DNA of 64,000 nucleotides from Nonomuraea corallina (GTDB lineage: Bacteria > Actinomycetota > Actinomycetes > Streptosporangiales > Streptosporangiaceae): positions 1 to 64,000 of the forward strand of contig NZ_JAPNNL010000008.1 of NCBI RefSeq assembly GCF_027620315.1. The letters are read 5' to 3'. The notes under the pieces were generated by a model. It was not told where the DNA came from, made no database searches, and worked only from the letters and a program-made list of their open reading frames with translations. A program made the translations under genes and the position numbers. Each line of letters begins with the position of its first letter. Within the stretch, counting starts at the first letter, position 1. Positions 56,242 to 64,000 of the stretch are shown here, one piece after another.

Positions 56242-56715
56242 GTGCATAACGCCGAACTTGATTCGATCGACCTGGCCATTCTGGCCGAGCTGCAGCGGGA
56301 CGCCCGGCTGCCCAACAAGGATCTCGCGGAGCGGCTCGGCGTCGCCCCCTCCACGGCGCTCGAACGGGTGCGGGCGCTGCGCCGGCGCGGGGTGATCACC
56401 GGCTTCCGCGCCTCGGTCGACATCGCCAGACTGGGCCGCCCGTTGCAGGCGCTGCTCGCCCTCCGGGTACGGCCGCACACCAGCCAGCTCGTCGACCCGC
56501 TGAGCGCGTTCGTGCTGTCGCTCCCCGAGACGATCACGCTCTTCCACGTGGCCGGGGCCGAGGACTTCCTGGTCCACGTCGCGGTCGCCGACGCCGAGCA
56601 CCTGCACCGGCTGTGCCTGGAGAAGTTCCTGGTACGGCCCGAGATCGTGCACCTGCAGACCACGCTCATCTTCAAGAGCCAGCATCAGCCCGTCCAGCGG
56701 CCCTCCGATATGTGA
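56242..56715 (+). CDS. Lrp/AsnC family regulator
   Basis: 157 residues from the GTG at 56242, with CGGAGGG 9 bases upstream. N-terminal HTH LDSIDLAILAELQRDARLPN and LAERLGVAPSTALERVRAL. The C-terminal RAM ligand domain includes FHVAGAEDFLVHVAVADAEH. Divergent from the PLP decarboxylase gene, its likely target. A TAGTCT at about 56214 may be a -10. Confidence 0.92.
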   Translation: MHNAELDSIDLAILAELQRDARLPNKDLAERLGVAPSTALERVRALRRRGVITGFRASVDIARLGRPLQALLALRVRPHTSQLVDPLSAFVLSLPETITLFHVAGAEDFLVHVAVADAEHLHRLCLEKFLVRPEIVHLQTTLIFKSQHQPVQRPSDM

Positions 56716-56727
56716 AAATATCCGGCC

Positions 56728-57480
56728 ATGGCCCTTCGGATCACCACGCTCGCGGAGCGCCCCGAGTTCGCCGCGACCCTGTGGGACATGGACAACGCCT
56801 GGCCGGAGTTCATGATGAAGGACCCCATCGCCGACTTCTTCTACGCCGTCGCCGACACGGTCTATCCCGCGTACGTCCTGGTCGCCGACGACGACGCCGA
56901 GCCCGGCCGGCTGGTCGCGCGGGGCTGCACGATGCCGTTCACGCTCCCCGGCGGCGAGCTGCCCGACGACGGCTGGGACGGCGTCATCCGGCGCGCCTGG
57001 CTGGCCCGCGAGCGCGGCGAGCGGCCCGGCCGGATCTCCGCGCTGGAGATCACCGTCCGCCGCGACCTGCTCGGCAAGGGCGTCTCGCCGCTCATGGTGG
57101 CCGCCATGCGCGACAACGCCGCCCGCCTCGGCTTCGACGAACTCGTCGCCCCCGTACGGCCTAACCACAAGCACCGGGAACCGCACACCCCCATGGCGCA
57201 GTACGCCTTCCGCACCCGCGCCGACGGGCTGCCGCACGACCCGTGGCTGCGGGTGCACGTACGCGCCGGCGGGAAGATCGTCAAGGTGGCGCCGCGCTCC
57301 ATGACGATCGCCGGCACGCTCGCCGAGTGGCGCGCCTGGACCGGCCTGCCCTTCGACCGGCCAGGCCCTGTCGAGGTGCCGGGCGCGCTCAACCCCGTCC
57401 ACGTCCAGCCCGAGCACGACCACGCCGTCTACGTCGAACCCAACGTCTGGGTCAGCCACCCGCTGACGATCAGGCGTTAG
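56728..57480 (+). CDS. GNAT-like N-acetyltransferase
   Basis: 250 residues. Weak GNAT features: ISALEITVRRDLLGKGVSPL (acetyl-CoA loop region) and MVAAMRDNAARLGFDELVAP. The N- and C-terminal extensions make it longer than a simple GNAT. No substrate is assigned. It starts 12 bp after the Lrp gene and may be cotranscribed. Confidence 0.75.
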   Translation: MALRITTLAERPEFAATLWDMDNAWPEFMMKDPIADFFYAVADTVYPAYVLVADDDAEPGRLVARGCTMPFTLPGGELPDDGWDGVIRRAWLARERGERPGRISALEITVRRDLLGKGVSPLMVAAMRDNAARLGFDELVAPVRPNHKHREPHTPMAQYAFRTRADGLPHDPWLRVHVRAGGKIVKVAPRSMTIAGTLAEWRAWTGLPFDRPGPVEVPGALNPVHVQPEHDHAVYVEPNVWVSHPLTIRR

Positions 57481-57490
57481 CGTTTCCGGC

Positions 57491-58981
57491 ATGACGGAAC
57501 TCCAGCCCAGATTGCGGGCCATCATCGACCTGATGGTCCCGGAAGCGCGCGAGTCAGGCGGACGGCACGAGTACGACGGCGCCGCCCAGGACCTGTCTCC
57601 CGAGGGCGTGCGCGCCGGCCTGGCCCGGCTCGGCGACGGCGACCTTCCGGAAGACCCCCACGACGCCCGCCACCTCCAGGTCTTCGAGCAGGCCCTGCGG
57701 GTCCAGCTCGGCGAGCTCGAACTGCACCGCAGGAACCCGCTGTTCCACCTGTCCAACCTGGAGCTCGCCTGCTACGACCGCGACTACGCCCCCGAGGAGC
57801 GCCGCGCCGCCGCCAGGGCCGCCCACCTCGCGCGCTGGCCCGAAGCGGTACGGCACGCGCTCGCCGCGCTCGACCAGGTCAGCGCCCCCGTGGCGGCCTC
57901 CCTCCTCGGCGCGGTCAAGGGCCTGGCCGCGGGCATCACCGACCAGGCCGCCCTGGAGGCGCACGGCCGCCTGGTCGCGCACGTCGAACGGGCCGCCGAG
58001 CACGGCGACCCGGACGCCGCGCTCGGCGCGGACGCGCTGGCCCGGCTCATGGGCTCCACCGAAGGGCTGGAGGTCGACCTCGGCAGGCTGGCCGAGCGCG
58101 CCGACGCCGAACGCGAGCGCCTGACGGCCCGCCTCACCGACGCCTGCGACCGGCTCGGCCAGGGCGGCAGGCCGCCGCTCGACGTGGTCCGCGAGCTGGT
58201 CAAGCAGCACCCCGACATCGACGGCGTGATCGAGGCGGCCAGGATCGGCACCGAGAAGGCCATCGCCTTCACCCGTGAGAAGGACCTGGCGCCCTACCAC
58301 GACGGCACCTGCCTGGTCGGCCTCGCCCCCGAGTCACGCCGCTGGGCGATGGCCATGATGTCGTGGAACGCCCCCGGCGAGCCCGAAGGCCCGTCCTGGT
58401 ACTACGTCACCCCGCCCGACCCGTCCTGGCCGGCGCAGGACGTCGAGGAGTGGCTGGAGGTCTTCAGCGACACCACGCTGCCCGCCATCAACGTGCACGA
58501 GGTCGCGCCCGGTCATTTCTCCCACGGCCTGGCCCTGCGCCGGGCCCGGTCGGACGTGCGGCGGCTGCTGCAGTCGTTCTCGTTCGCCGAGGGCTGGGCG
58601 CACTACGCCGAGGAGCTCTGCGTCGAAGAGGGCTTCGAGTCCGGCGACCCGCGCTTCGAGATCGGCGTCTGGGTGGAGGCGCTGATCCGCGTCACCCGGC
58701 TGGCCTGCGCGATCGGCGTGCACACCGGCGCGATGACGGTGGACGACGCGGCCGCCCGCTTCACCGCCCACACCCACCTGGCCGGCCCGGCCGCGATGTC
58801 CGAGGCCAGACGGGCCACGTTCGATCCCACGTACGGCCGCTACACCTGGGGCAAACTGGTCATCATGGACCTGCGCGAGCAGGCCCGGCAGGCGTGGGGC
58901 GCCGGATTCACCCTCCAGCGGTTCCACCGGCACCTGCTCGACCTCGGGTCGCCGCCGCTGGGCCTGCTGTCGATAGACTGA
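57491..58981 (+). CDS. DUF885 family protein, metallopeptidase-like
   Basis: 496 residues. The C-terminal half has the DUF885 zinc-site pattern: INVHEVAPGHFSHGLALRRA followed by FAEGWAHYAEELCVEEGF and GRYTWGKLVIMDL. The N-terminal half is helical. There is no signal peptide, so it is likely cytoplasmic. A TAGCGT about 7 bases before the ATG suggests leaderless transcription. Peptidase activity is predicted for the family, not proven here. Confidence 0.85.
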   Translation: MTELQPRLRAIIDLMVPEARESGGRHEYDGAAQDLSPEGVRAGLARLGDGDLPEDPHDARHLQVFEQALRVQLGELELHRRNPLFHLSNLELACYDRDYAPEERRAAARAAHLARWPEAVRHALAALDQVSAPVAASLLGAVKGLAAGITDQAALEAHGRLVAHVERAAEHGDPDAALGADALARLMGSTEGLEVDLGRLAERADAERERLTARLTDACDRLGQGGRPPLDVVRELVKQHPDIDGVIEAARIGTEKAIAFTREKDLAPYHDGTCLVGLAPESRRWAMAMMSWNAPGEPEGPSWYYVTPPDPSWPAQDVEEWLEVFSDTTLPAINVHEVAPGHFSHGLALRRARSDVRRLLQSFSFAEGWAHYAEELCVEEGFESGDPRFEIGVWVEALIRVTRLACAIGVHTGAMTVDDAAARFTAHTHLAGPAAMSEARRATFDPTYGRYTWGKLVIMDLREQARQAWGAGFTLQRFHRHLLDLGSPPLGLLSID

Positions 58982-59014
58982 GCTCACCGCATTCGCCTTT
59001 GGGGGGTTCTCTCG

Positions 59015-60562
59015 GTGTCTGAGTTCGACACGGTCCTGGTGGTCGACTTCGGCGCGCAGTACGCGCAGCTCATCGCCAGGCGGGTGCGCGAGTGCCACGT
59101 CTACTCCGAGATCGTCCCGTCGACCATGACGGTCGACGAGATGATGGCGAAGAACCCCAAGGCGATCATCCTGTCCGGCGGCCCCTCGTCCGTCTACGCC
59201 GACAACGCCCCCGCCGTGCCCCACGGCCTGTTCGAGACCGGGGTGCCGACGTTCGGCATCTGCTACGGCTTCCAGGCGATGGCGCAGGCGCTGGGCGGCG
59301 AGGTGGCCCGCACGGGCGTCGCCGAGTACGGCGGCACCGCCCTGGAGGTGCTGAACGAAGGCGTGATCTTCGCGGGCCTCCCCGCGGCCCAGAAGGTCTG
59401 GATGTCCCACGGCGACAGCGTCGCCGCCGCCCCGGAGGGCTTCCTGGTGACCGCCTCCACGAGCGAGACCCCGGTCGCCGCCTTCGAGCACCCCGGCCGC
59501 GGCCTCTACGGCGTGCAGTTCCACCCCGAGGTCCTGCACAGCGAGCACGGCCAGCAGGTGCTCAGACACTTCCTGGAGGCGGCCGGCTGCCGCCCCACCT
59601 GGACCATGCTCAACATCGTCGAGGATTCGGTCGAGACGGTCCGCCGCCAGGTCGGCGACGGCCGCGCCATCTGCGCCCTGTCCGGCGGCGTCGACTCCGC
59701 GGTGGCCGCCGCCATCGTCCAGCGCGCCATCGGCGACCGGCTCACCTGCGTCTTCGTCGACCACGGGCTGCTGCGCAAGGGCGAGGCCGAGCAGGTCGAG
59801 CGCGACTTCGTGGCCGCCACCGGCGTCCGACTGCGGGTGGTCGACGCCTCCGACCGGTTCCTGAAGGCTCTCGACGGGGTCTCCGACCCCGAGGAGAAGC
59901 GCAAGATCATCGGCCGGGAGTTCATCCGCGTCTTCGAGGACGAGCAGCGCGCCATCATGGCCGACGGCCCGGTGGACTTCCTGGTGCAGGGGACGCTCTA
60001 TCCGGACGTGGTCGAGTCCGGCGGCGGCACCGGCACCGCCAACATCAAGTCCCACCACAACGTCGGCGGGCTGCCGGAGGACCTGCAGTTCAAGCTGGTG
60101 GAGCCGCTGCGCACGCTCTTCAAGGACGAGGTCCGGCGGGCAGGCGAGGAGCTGGGGCTGCCGCCGGCGATGGTGTGGCGCCAGCCGTTCCCCGGCCCGG
60201 GTCTGGGGATCCGGATCGTGGGCGAGGTGACGCGCGAGCGGCTCGACCTGCTGCGCGAAGCCGACGCGATCGCGCGTGAGGAGCTGTCGCGGGCGGGGCT
60301 CGACCGGGACATCTGGCAGTGCCCGGTGGTGCTGCTCGCCGACGTGCGCTCGGTCGGGGTGCAGGGCGACGGTCGTACGTACGGGCATCCGGTGGTGCTG
60401 CGGCCGGTGACGTCCGAGGACGCGATGACGGCCGACTGGTCGCGGGTGCCCTACGACGTGCTGTCGCGGATCTCCACGCGGATCACCAACGAGGTGCGTG
60501 AGGTGAACCGGGTGGTGCTCGACATCACCAGCAAGCCCCCGGGCACCATCGAGTGGGAGTGA
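59015..60562 (+). CDS. guaA: GMP synthase (glutamine-hydrolysing)
   Basis: 515 residues from the GTG at 59015. Converts XMP to GMP. The glutamine amidotransferase half has [20 protein letters not shown], the Cys nucleophile in [16 protein letters not shown] and the catalytic His-Glu in [13 protein letters not shown]. The synthase half has the PP-loop [16 protein letters not shown] and the dimerisation end [34 protein letters not shown] at 58973-58978 may be its -10. With guaB and guaB3 the window holds the dedicated GMP branch. Confidence 0.97.
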   Translation: MSEFDTVLVVDFGAQYAQLIARRVRECHVYSEIVPSTMTVDEMMAKNPKAIILSGGPSSVYADNAPAVPHGLFETGVPTFGICYGFQAMAQALGGEVARTGVAEYGGTALEVLNEGVIFAGLPAAQKVWMSHGDSVAAAPEGFLVTASTSETPVAAFEHPGRGLYGVQFHPEVLHSEHGQQVLRHFLEAAGCRPTWTMLNIVEDSVETVRRQVGDGRAICALSGGVDSAVAAAIVQRAIGDRLTCVFVDHGLLRKGEAEQVERDFVAATGVRLRVVDASDRFLKALDGVSDPEEKRKIIGREFIRVFEDEQRAIMADGPVDFLVQGTLYPDVVESGGGTGTANIKSHHNVGGLPEDLQFKLVEPLRTLFKDEVRRAGEELGLPPAMVWRQPFPGPGLGIRIVGEVTRERLDLLREADAIAREELSRAGLDRDIWQCPVVLLADVRSVGVQGDGRTYGHPVVLRPVTSEDAMTADWSRVPYDVLSRISTRITNEVREVNRVVLDITSKPPGTIEWE

Positions 60563-60585
60563 CCCGCACCGGCCACCTGACCAGG

Positions 60586-61569
60586 TCATCCTCCCTGCCT
60601 GCCGCGCAGGTCCACGACGAGCAGGTCGTTCTCCCAGAAGGCCGCCGTGCCGAGCGCCTCGCACGCGCCGATGAACCGCCGGCCGAGCCAGGAGCGCTCC
60701 TCGCCTTCGGCCAGGACGGTGCGGCAGTAGTCGAGTTTGAGCGGCACCGCGCGCAGCCGTATGGGACCCAGCTCGTCCATGGTCACCAGGAACAGCAGCG
60801 ACAGGTCGTTGCGCAGCTCCGGGTCCACCGCGTAGTCGTCGAGGAAGTCGCCCATGTCGTACAGGACCGGCGGCGCCACCCCGTGCGCGACGTGCGCGGA
60901 GTGACCCGCGATCAGCGTCGCCCCGGCGTCGGCCAGGGCCGTGGCCGCGACGCGGACGTACGGGAGCGGCCCGGCCGTCATGTTGGGCCCCCAGTGAGGG
61001 CTGACCAGCACGGCATCGGCTTCCGTACGCATCCTCGCCACCGTGTCCGTCAGCCAGCCGGGAACGCCGCAGGACAGGTCGGCGTAGGCGACGCCGGGCC
61101 GGTCGGGGGCGGCCGCGTAGTCCTCCGGGTGGTCGGTCACGGAGATGACGGCGATCCGCAGCCCCCGCACGGCGAGGACGACCGGCTCGCGCGCCTGGTC
61201 GAGAGCCGCGCCCGCGCCCGCCGTACGGATCTCCACGCGTTCGAGAAGGGCGCGGGTGTCGAGCAGCGCGTCGTGGCCGTAGTCCAGCGCGTGGTTGTTG
61301 GCCAGCGTGACGCAGCTGACGCCGAGCTCGGCGAGCAGATCGGCGGCCTGCGGCGGGGCGCGGAAATGGAACACCGCGCCCGGCGCGAACCGCGAGCTGC
61401 CGCGAGCGGAGACGCAGCACTCCAGGTTGAGCAGGATGGCGTCGGCCTCGGACAGGTACTCCCGGACGCCGTCCGAGAAGAACGTGTCCGGGTCGTGGGA
61501 ATCTGCCAGCCGGTCCGCGACGCCCCGACCGAGCATCGTGTCACCCGCCAGCGCGAGCGTGACAGCCAC
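60586..61569 (-). CDS. CapA/PgsA-family protein
   Basis: 327 residues from the GTG at 61569. CapA calcineurin-like fold: LALAGDTMLGRGVADRLA, ILLNLECCVSARG, VTLANNHALDYGHDALLDT and LVSPHWGPNM, LIAGHSAHVAHGV. The family includes poly-gamma-glutamate synthesis proteins and metallophosphatase-like enzymes. No capBC genes are nearby and no signal peptide is seen from this start, so polyglutamate synthesis is not supported. Convergent with guaA. Confidence 0.84.
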   Translation of the reverse strand: MAVTLALAGDTMLGRGVADRLADSHDPDTFFSDGVREYLSEADAILLNLECCVSARGSSRFAPGAVFHFRAPPQAADLLAELGVSCVTLANNHALDYGHDALLDTRALLERVEIRTAGAGAALDQAREPVVLAVRGLRIAVISVTDHPEDYAAAPDRPGVAYADLSCGVPGWLTDTVARMRTEADAVLVSPHWGPNMTAGPLPYVRVAATALADAGATLIAGHSAHVAHGVAPPVLYDMGDFLDDYAVDPELRNDLSLLFLVTMDELGPIRLRAVPLKLDYCRTVLAEGEERSWLGRRFIGACEALGTAAFWENDLLVVDLRGRQGG

Positions 61570-61742
61570 GACCTCCCCCTGCCCCCGATGACGTGGTCGA
61601 ACACGGGCCGGGCGCGTGCCTGGGACGGACCGCCGCCGGGAACGAAGGCCGAGCCGAAAACCCGCCGCTACCTGCAACGATTCGCCATCCCGGGGTAGGG
61701 GGTCAGATGGAAGCAGCAGCGACCTTCTCGGGGGAGGCACAC

Positions 61743-62177
61743 ATGAGCACACCGGGAAACAACAAGAGGGTCCAGGACGTGATGCACTACGGGGTCGAGT
61801 GCATCGGCGAGCACGACAGCCTGCGCAAGGCCACGCGGATGATGCGTGACCTGTCGGTCGGCGCGCTGCCGATCTGCGGGGACGACGACCGGCTGAAGGG
61901 CATCATCACCGACCGCGACATCGTGATCAAGTGCTGCGCCGCGGACAAGGACCTCGACAGCACCACGGCCGGCGAACTCGCCCACGGCCTGGTGTGGGTC
62001 AAGGCCGACAGCGGCGTCGAGGAAGCGCTGGAGAAAATGGGCCGGCACCAGGTCAAACGGCTGCCCGTGATCGACGACAAGCGGCTCGTGGGCATGGTCA
62101 GCGAGGCCGATCTGGCCAAGGAACTGCCCGACGACAAGCTCGCGGAGTTCGTCCACCAGATCTACGCGCCCTCCTGA
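61743..62177 (+). CDS. CBS-pair domain protein
   Basis: 144 residues, cytoplasmic. Two CBS motifs: VQDVMHYGVECIGEHDSLR with LPICGDDDRLKGIITDRDIV, and the second LVWVKADSGVEEALEKM with RLPVIDDKRLVGMVSEADLA. CBS pairs bind adenine nucleotides or NAD. Free-standing members are often stress- or dormancy-induced in actinobacteria. ATG at 61743 with GGGGGAGG upstream. Confidence 0.9.
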   Translation: MSTPGNNKRVQDVMHYGVECIGEHDSLRKATRMMRDLSVGALPICGDDDRLKGIITDRDIVIKCCAADKDLDSTTAGELAHGLVWVKADSGVEEALEKMGRHQVKRLPVIDDKRLVGMVSEADLAKELPDDKLAEFVHQIYAPS

Positions 62178-62190
62178 CCCGGCCGGGCGC

Positions 62191-62218
62191 GGGGGCTCCC
62201 GTTCTTGCGGGGACCCCC
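62191..62218 (+). terminator. Hairpin terminator after the CBS gene
   Basis: GGGGGCTCCCG (62191-62201) pairs with CGGGGACCCCC (62208-62218) apart from one C/A mismatch and one wobble, with a 6-base loop, 13 bases after the stop. No T-tract. Confidence 0.55.
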
Positions 62219-62258
62219 GACGCCCCACCCGCCGGAGATCGGGCCCTAATGTCGGATC

Positions 62259-63098
62259 ATGGAATTACTGCGATATGTGGCCTTCAGCGATCGCGTCGAC
62301 GGAGGGAACCCCGCCGGAGTCGTCCTCGACGCCAGTGATCTCGGCCCCGACAGAATGCTGGAGATCGCCGCGGAGGTCGGCTACTCGGAGACCGCCTTCG
62401 TGACAGAACGGACCGACCGGACGCTCTCGGTCCGCTATTTCAGCCCGAAGGTGGAAGTGCCCTTCTGCGGCCATGCCACCATCGCGACGGCGGTGGCCTT
62501 CGCGGACGCGCACGGGCCCGGAGACCTGCTCATGAACACCCAGGCCGGGCCCATCAAGGTGACGACCTCGGTGAACGCCGACGGCCACACCGTCGCCACC
62601 CTGGTCAGCGTCCCGCCGCGCGTGGAGGAGATGAGCGACGCGCTCCTGGAGAACCTCCTGTCGATCCTGGGGTGGTCGTCGTCCGACCTCGATCCCGCGC
62701 TGCCGCCCAGAGTGGCCAACGCCGGCGCCTCCCATCCGATCATCGCCGCCGCCACCCGCGAACGTCTCGCGGACCTCAGCTACGACTTCCCGGCCTTGGC
62801 GGAGCTGATGGTCCAGGCCGGCTGGACGACGATCGACCTCGTCTGGCGGGAACGGACCGACGTGTTCCACGCCAGGAACCCCTTCCCGCCAGGAGGCGTG
62901 GTGGAGGACCCGGCGACGGGGGCCGCCGCGGCGGCGTTCGGCGGCTACCTGCGCGATCTCGGACTCCTCGCGTTGCCCGCGACGGTGACGCTCCACCAGG
63001 GCCACGACATGGGCCGCCCCAGCACCATCACGGTGTCGATCCCCGCGGACACGGCGAGCGGGATCGCGGTCACGGGGACGGCGGTCGAGCTCGCATAG
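62259..63098 (+). CDS. PhzF family isomerase-like protein
   Basis: 279 residues. Two-lobed PhzF fold: RVDGGNPAGVVLDASDL, the catalytic Glu in VGYSETAFVT, VPFCGHATIATAVAF in lobe one and DVFHARNPFPPGG, EDPATGAAAAAFGGYLRD in lobe two. PhzF isomerises DHHA in phenazine synthesis, but most family members lie outside such clusters. No phenazine genes are seen here, so the substrate is unknown. Confidence 0.9.
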   Translation: MELLRYVAFSDRVDGGNPAGVVLDASDLGPDRMLEIAAEVGYSETAFVTERTDRTLSVRYFSPKVEVPFCGHATIATAVAFADAHGPGDLLMNTQAGPIKVTTSVNADGHTVATLVSVPPRVEEMSDALLENLLSILGWSSSDLDPALPPRVANAGASHPIIAAATRERLADLSYDFPALAELMVQAGWTTIDLVWRERTDVFHARNPFPPGGVVEDPATGAAAAAFGGYLRDLGLLALPATVTLHQGHDMGRPSTITVSIPADTASGIAVTGTAVELA

Positions 63099-63240
63099 GC
63101 GAGGGTCGCACTGGCGGCAAGTCGTCCGCGGATGACCTGCCGCCTCCGCGGCCAAGCTCCGGCGGATGAGCGGAGACAGGGATCCCTCCATTCTCCTGAT
63201 CCTTCGCGTGATACCGCAGGTCGTCTGGGATAGTGAGCGG

Positions 63241-64000
63241 GTGGGTACCGTTCACATCGAGGCCAAGCCTGATCATCTGCTGCGCCTCGCCCGCCAAAAA
63301 GATCCGGTGGGCGCCGTTGTGGAGATGATCTGGAACGCCCTGGACGCGGAGGCGAGCCTCGTCACCGTCGATCTGGAGATCAACGAACTGGGCGGTGTCG
63401 AGTCGGTCAGCATCAGCGACGACGGCCACGGGATGCCGAACGCTTCGTGCAGAAGCTACTTCGGCGGCCTGGGCGGGTCGTGGAAGACGGCGGCCAAGGT
63501 GTCGCCCCATCTCAAGCGTGGTCTGCACGGGCGGAGCGGGCAGGGCAGACTTCGCGTGTTCGCACTGGGGGGACAGGTCCGGTGGGCCACGGTCGCGGAG
63601 GCGGTTGACGGGCGGATCGAGCGTACGGTCATCAGTGGCTCTGTCGACAGTCCTGCGGACTTCGACATCTCCCAGCCGGAGCCCGTTCAGCTTCCGTGCG
63701 GGACGCGCGTCGAGGCGTCTGTGCCGGCGGACTTCGTGGGCCGCCTCACTCAGGACGACACAGCCCAGCAACTCGCTTCGACGTTCGCGCCCTTCCTGGC
63801 CGCCAACCCCGACGTGCGGATCGTCTACCAGGGCACGCCTCTCGATCCGGCCACGGTCTGGACCGATGTGGCCGAGTATCCGCTGCCCTGGCCGGACTCG
63901 GATGGGTACGCGGCGCCGGTGGTGCGCGTCATCGAATGGCCGAAGGACGTCGGCCGTGTGCTCGCTCTTTGTGACACCAATGGTGTCGTCCTTGACGACG
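63241..64000 (+). CDS. GHKL (Hsp90/MutL/MORC-like) ATPase, N-terminal part cut by window edge
   Basis: About 253 residues from the GTG at 63241 to the window end, no stop. N-box VVEMIWNALDAEASLVTVD, G1 SISDDGHGMPN and G2 KRGLHGRSGQGRLRVFALG define the Bergerat ATP-binding fold. A further domain follows (YQGTPLDPATVW). GATAGT ends 7 bases before the GTG, suggesting a leaderless mRNA. Large GHKL ATPases of this type are frequent in bacterial defence loci, but the neighbouring genes lie outside the window. Confidence 0.82.
   Translation, partial: MGTVHIEAKPDHLLRLARQKDPVGAVVEMIWNALDAEASLVTVDLEINELGGVESVSISDDGHGMPNASCRSYFGGLGGSWKTAAKVSPHLKRGLHGRSGQGRLRVFALGGQVRWATVAEAVDGRIERTVISGSVDSPADFDISQPEPVQLPCGTRVEASVPADFVGRLTQDDTAQQLASTFAPFLAANPDVRIVYQGTPLDPATVWTDVAEYPLPWPDSDGYAAPVVRVIEWPKDVGRVLALCDTNGVVLDD

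Noticed and set aside
58334-61420. A 1,028-codon open frame on the minus strand opposite DUF885 and guaA
   Set aside because: Its product is Arg/Gly/Ala-rich without motifs and mirrors two clear genes on the other strand, a usual artefact of high GC.
60586-61569. Poly-gamma-glutamate capsule synthesis
   Set aside because: No capB or capC homologue is adjacent and no signal or anchor is visible from the chosen start.
62259-63098. Phenazine biosynthesis gene phzF
   Set aside because: Only the PhzF fold is shared. No other phenazine genes are present.

Overview
This is a high-GC actinobacterial chromosome segment. Gene order follows the conserved actinobacterial core: rplM-rpsI-glmM, coaA, acpS-nnr-alr, tsaE, tsaB-rimI-tsaD, groES-groEL1, a SigD/ShbA-type sigma factor, a DUF5319 gene, guaB-guaB3 and guaA. 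Its architecture suggests a Streptosporangiales-like filamentous actinomycete (Nonomuraea/Streptosporangium type). That placement is inference, not a database result. GTG and TTG starts, 4-base ATGA/GTGA overlaps and probable leaderless starts are common.

Layout. 1-3455: a secreted CAP-domain protein (cut by the window edge), a structured leader, ribosomal proteins L13 and S9, and phosphoglucosamine mutase. 3456-8698: a minus-strand ATPase/PIN pair whose PIN gene carries a frameshift, then two interleaved ABC-2 exporter modules. 8807-20802: coaA, a Tat-exported PhoX-like protein, acpS, nnr, alr, a hydrolase, tsaE, a sortase with its neighbour, a kinase-like protein and tsaB-rimI-tsaD. 20845-30288: a repeat-rich coiled-coil protein, a methyltransferase, groES-groEL1 behind a CIRCE operator, the sigma factor with a 51-residue RsdA-like partner, DUF5319, guaB and guaB3. 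30306-41131: a hydrolase, a divergent TetR/FrnE-like pair around a long dyad, a complete amino-sugar catabolic operon (isomerase/deaminase, deacetylase, tagatose-6-P-type kinase, aldolase) with a divergent DeoR regulator, glpD and a beta-propeller lipoprotein.

41270-51540 is an accessory island with visibly lower GC. It holds a giant RHS/YD-repeat polymorphic toxin with a CBM, LamG, Hint protease and C-terminal GH-E (HNH/ENDO VII) nuclease. An ankyrin-repeat gene starts 2 bp after it and is the likely immunity gene. Next come a decayed tyrosine integrase, a GntR regulator with a perfect palindromic operator, and a small Cys-containing protein typical of integrated elements. The RHS reading frame is interrupted by one missing base in a G-run.

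51672-64000 returns to chromosomal genes: an aldehyde dehydrogenase with a ChoD-like GMC oxidoreductase, a PLP decarboxylase with a divergent Lrp regulator, an acetyltransferase, a DUF885 metallopeptidase-like protein, guaA, a CapA-type protein, a CBS-pair protein, a PhzF protein and the start of a GHKL (Hsp90/MutL-like) ATPase. No tRNA, rRNA or CRISPR array was recognised.
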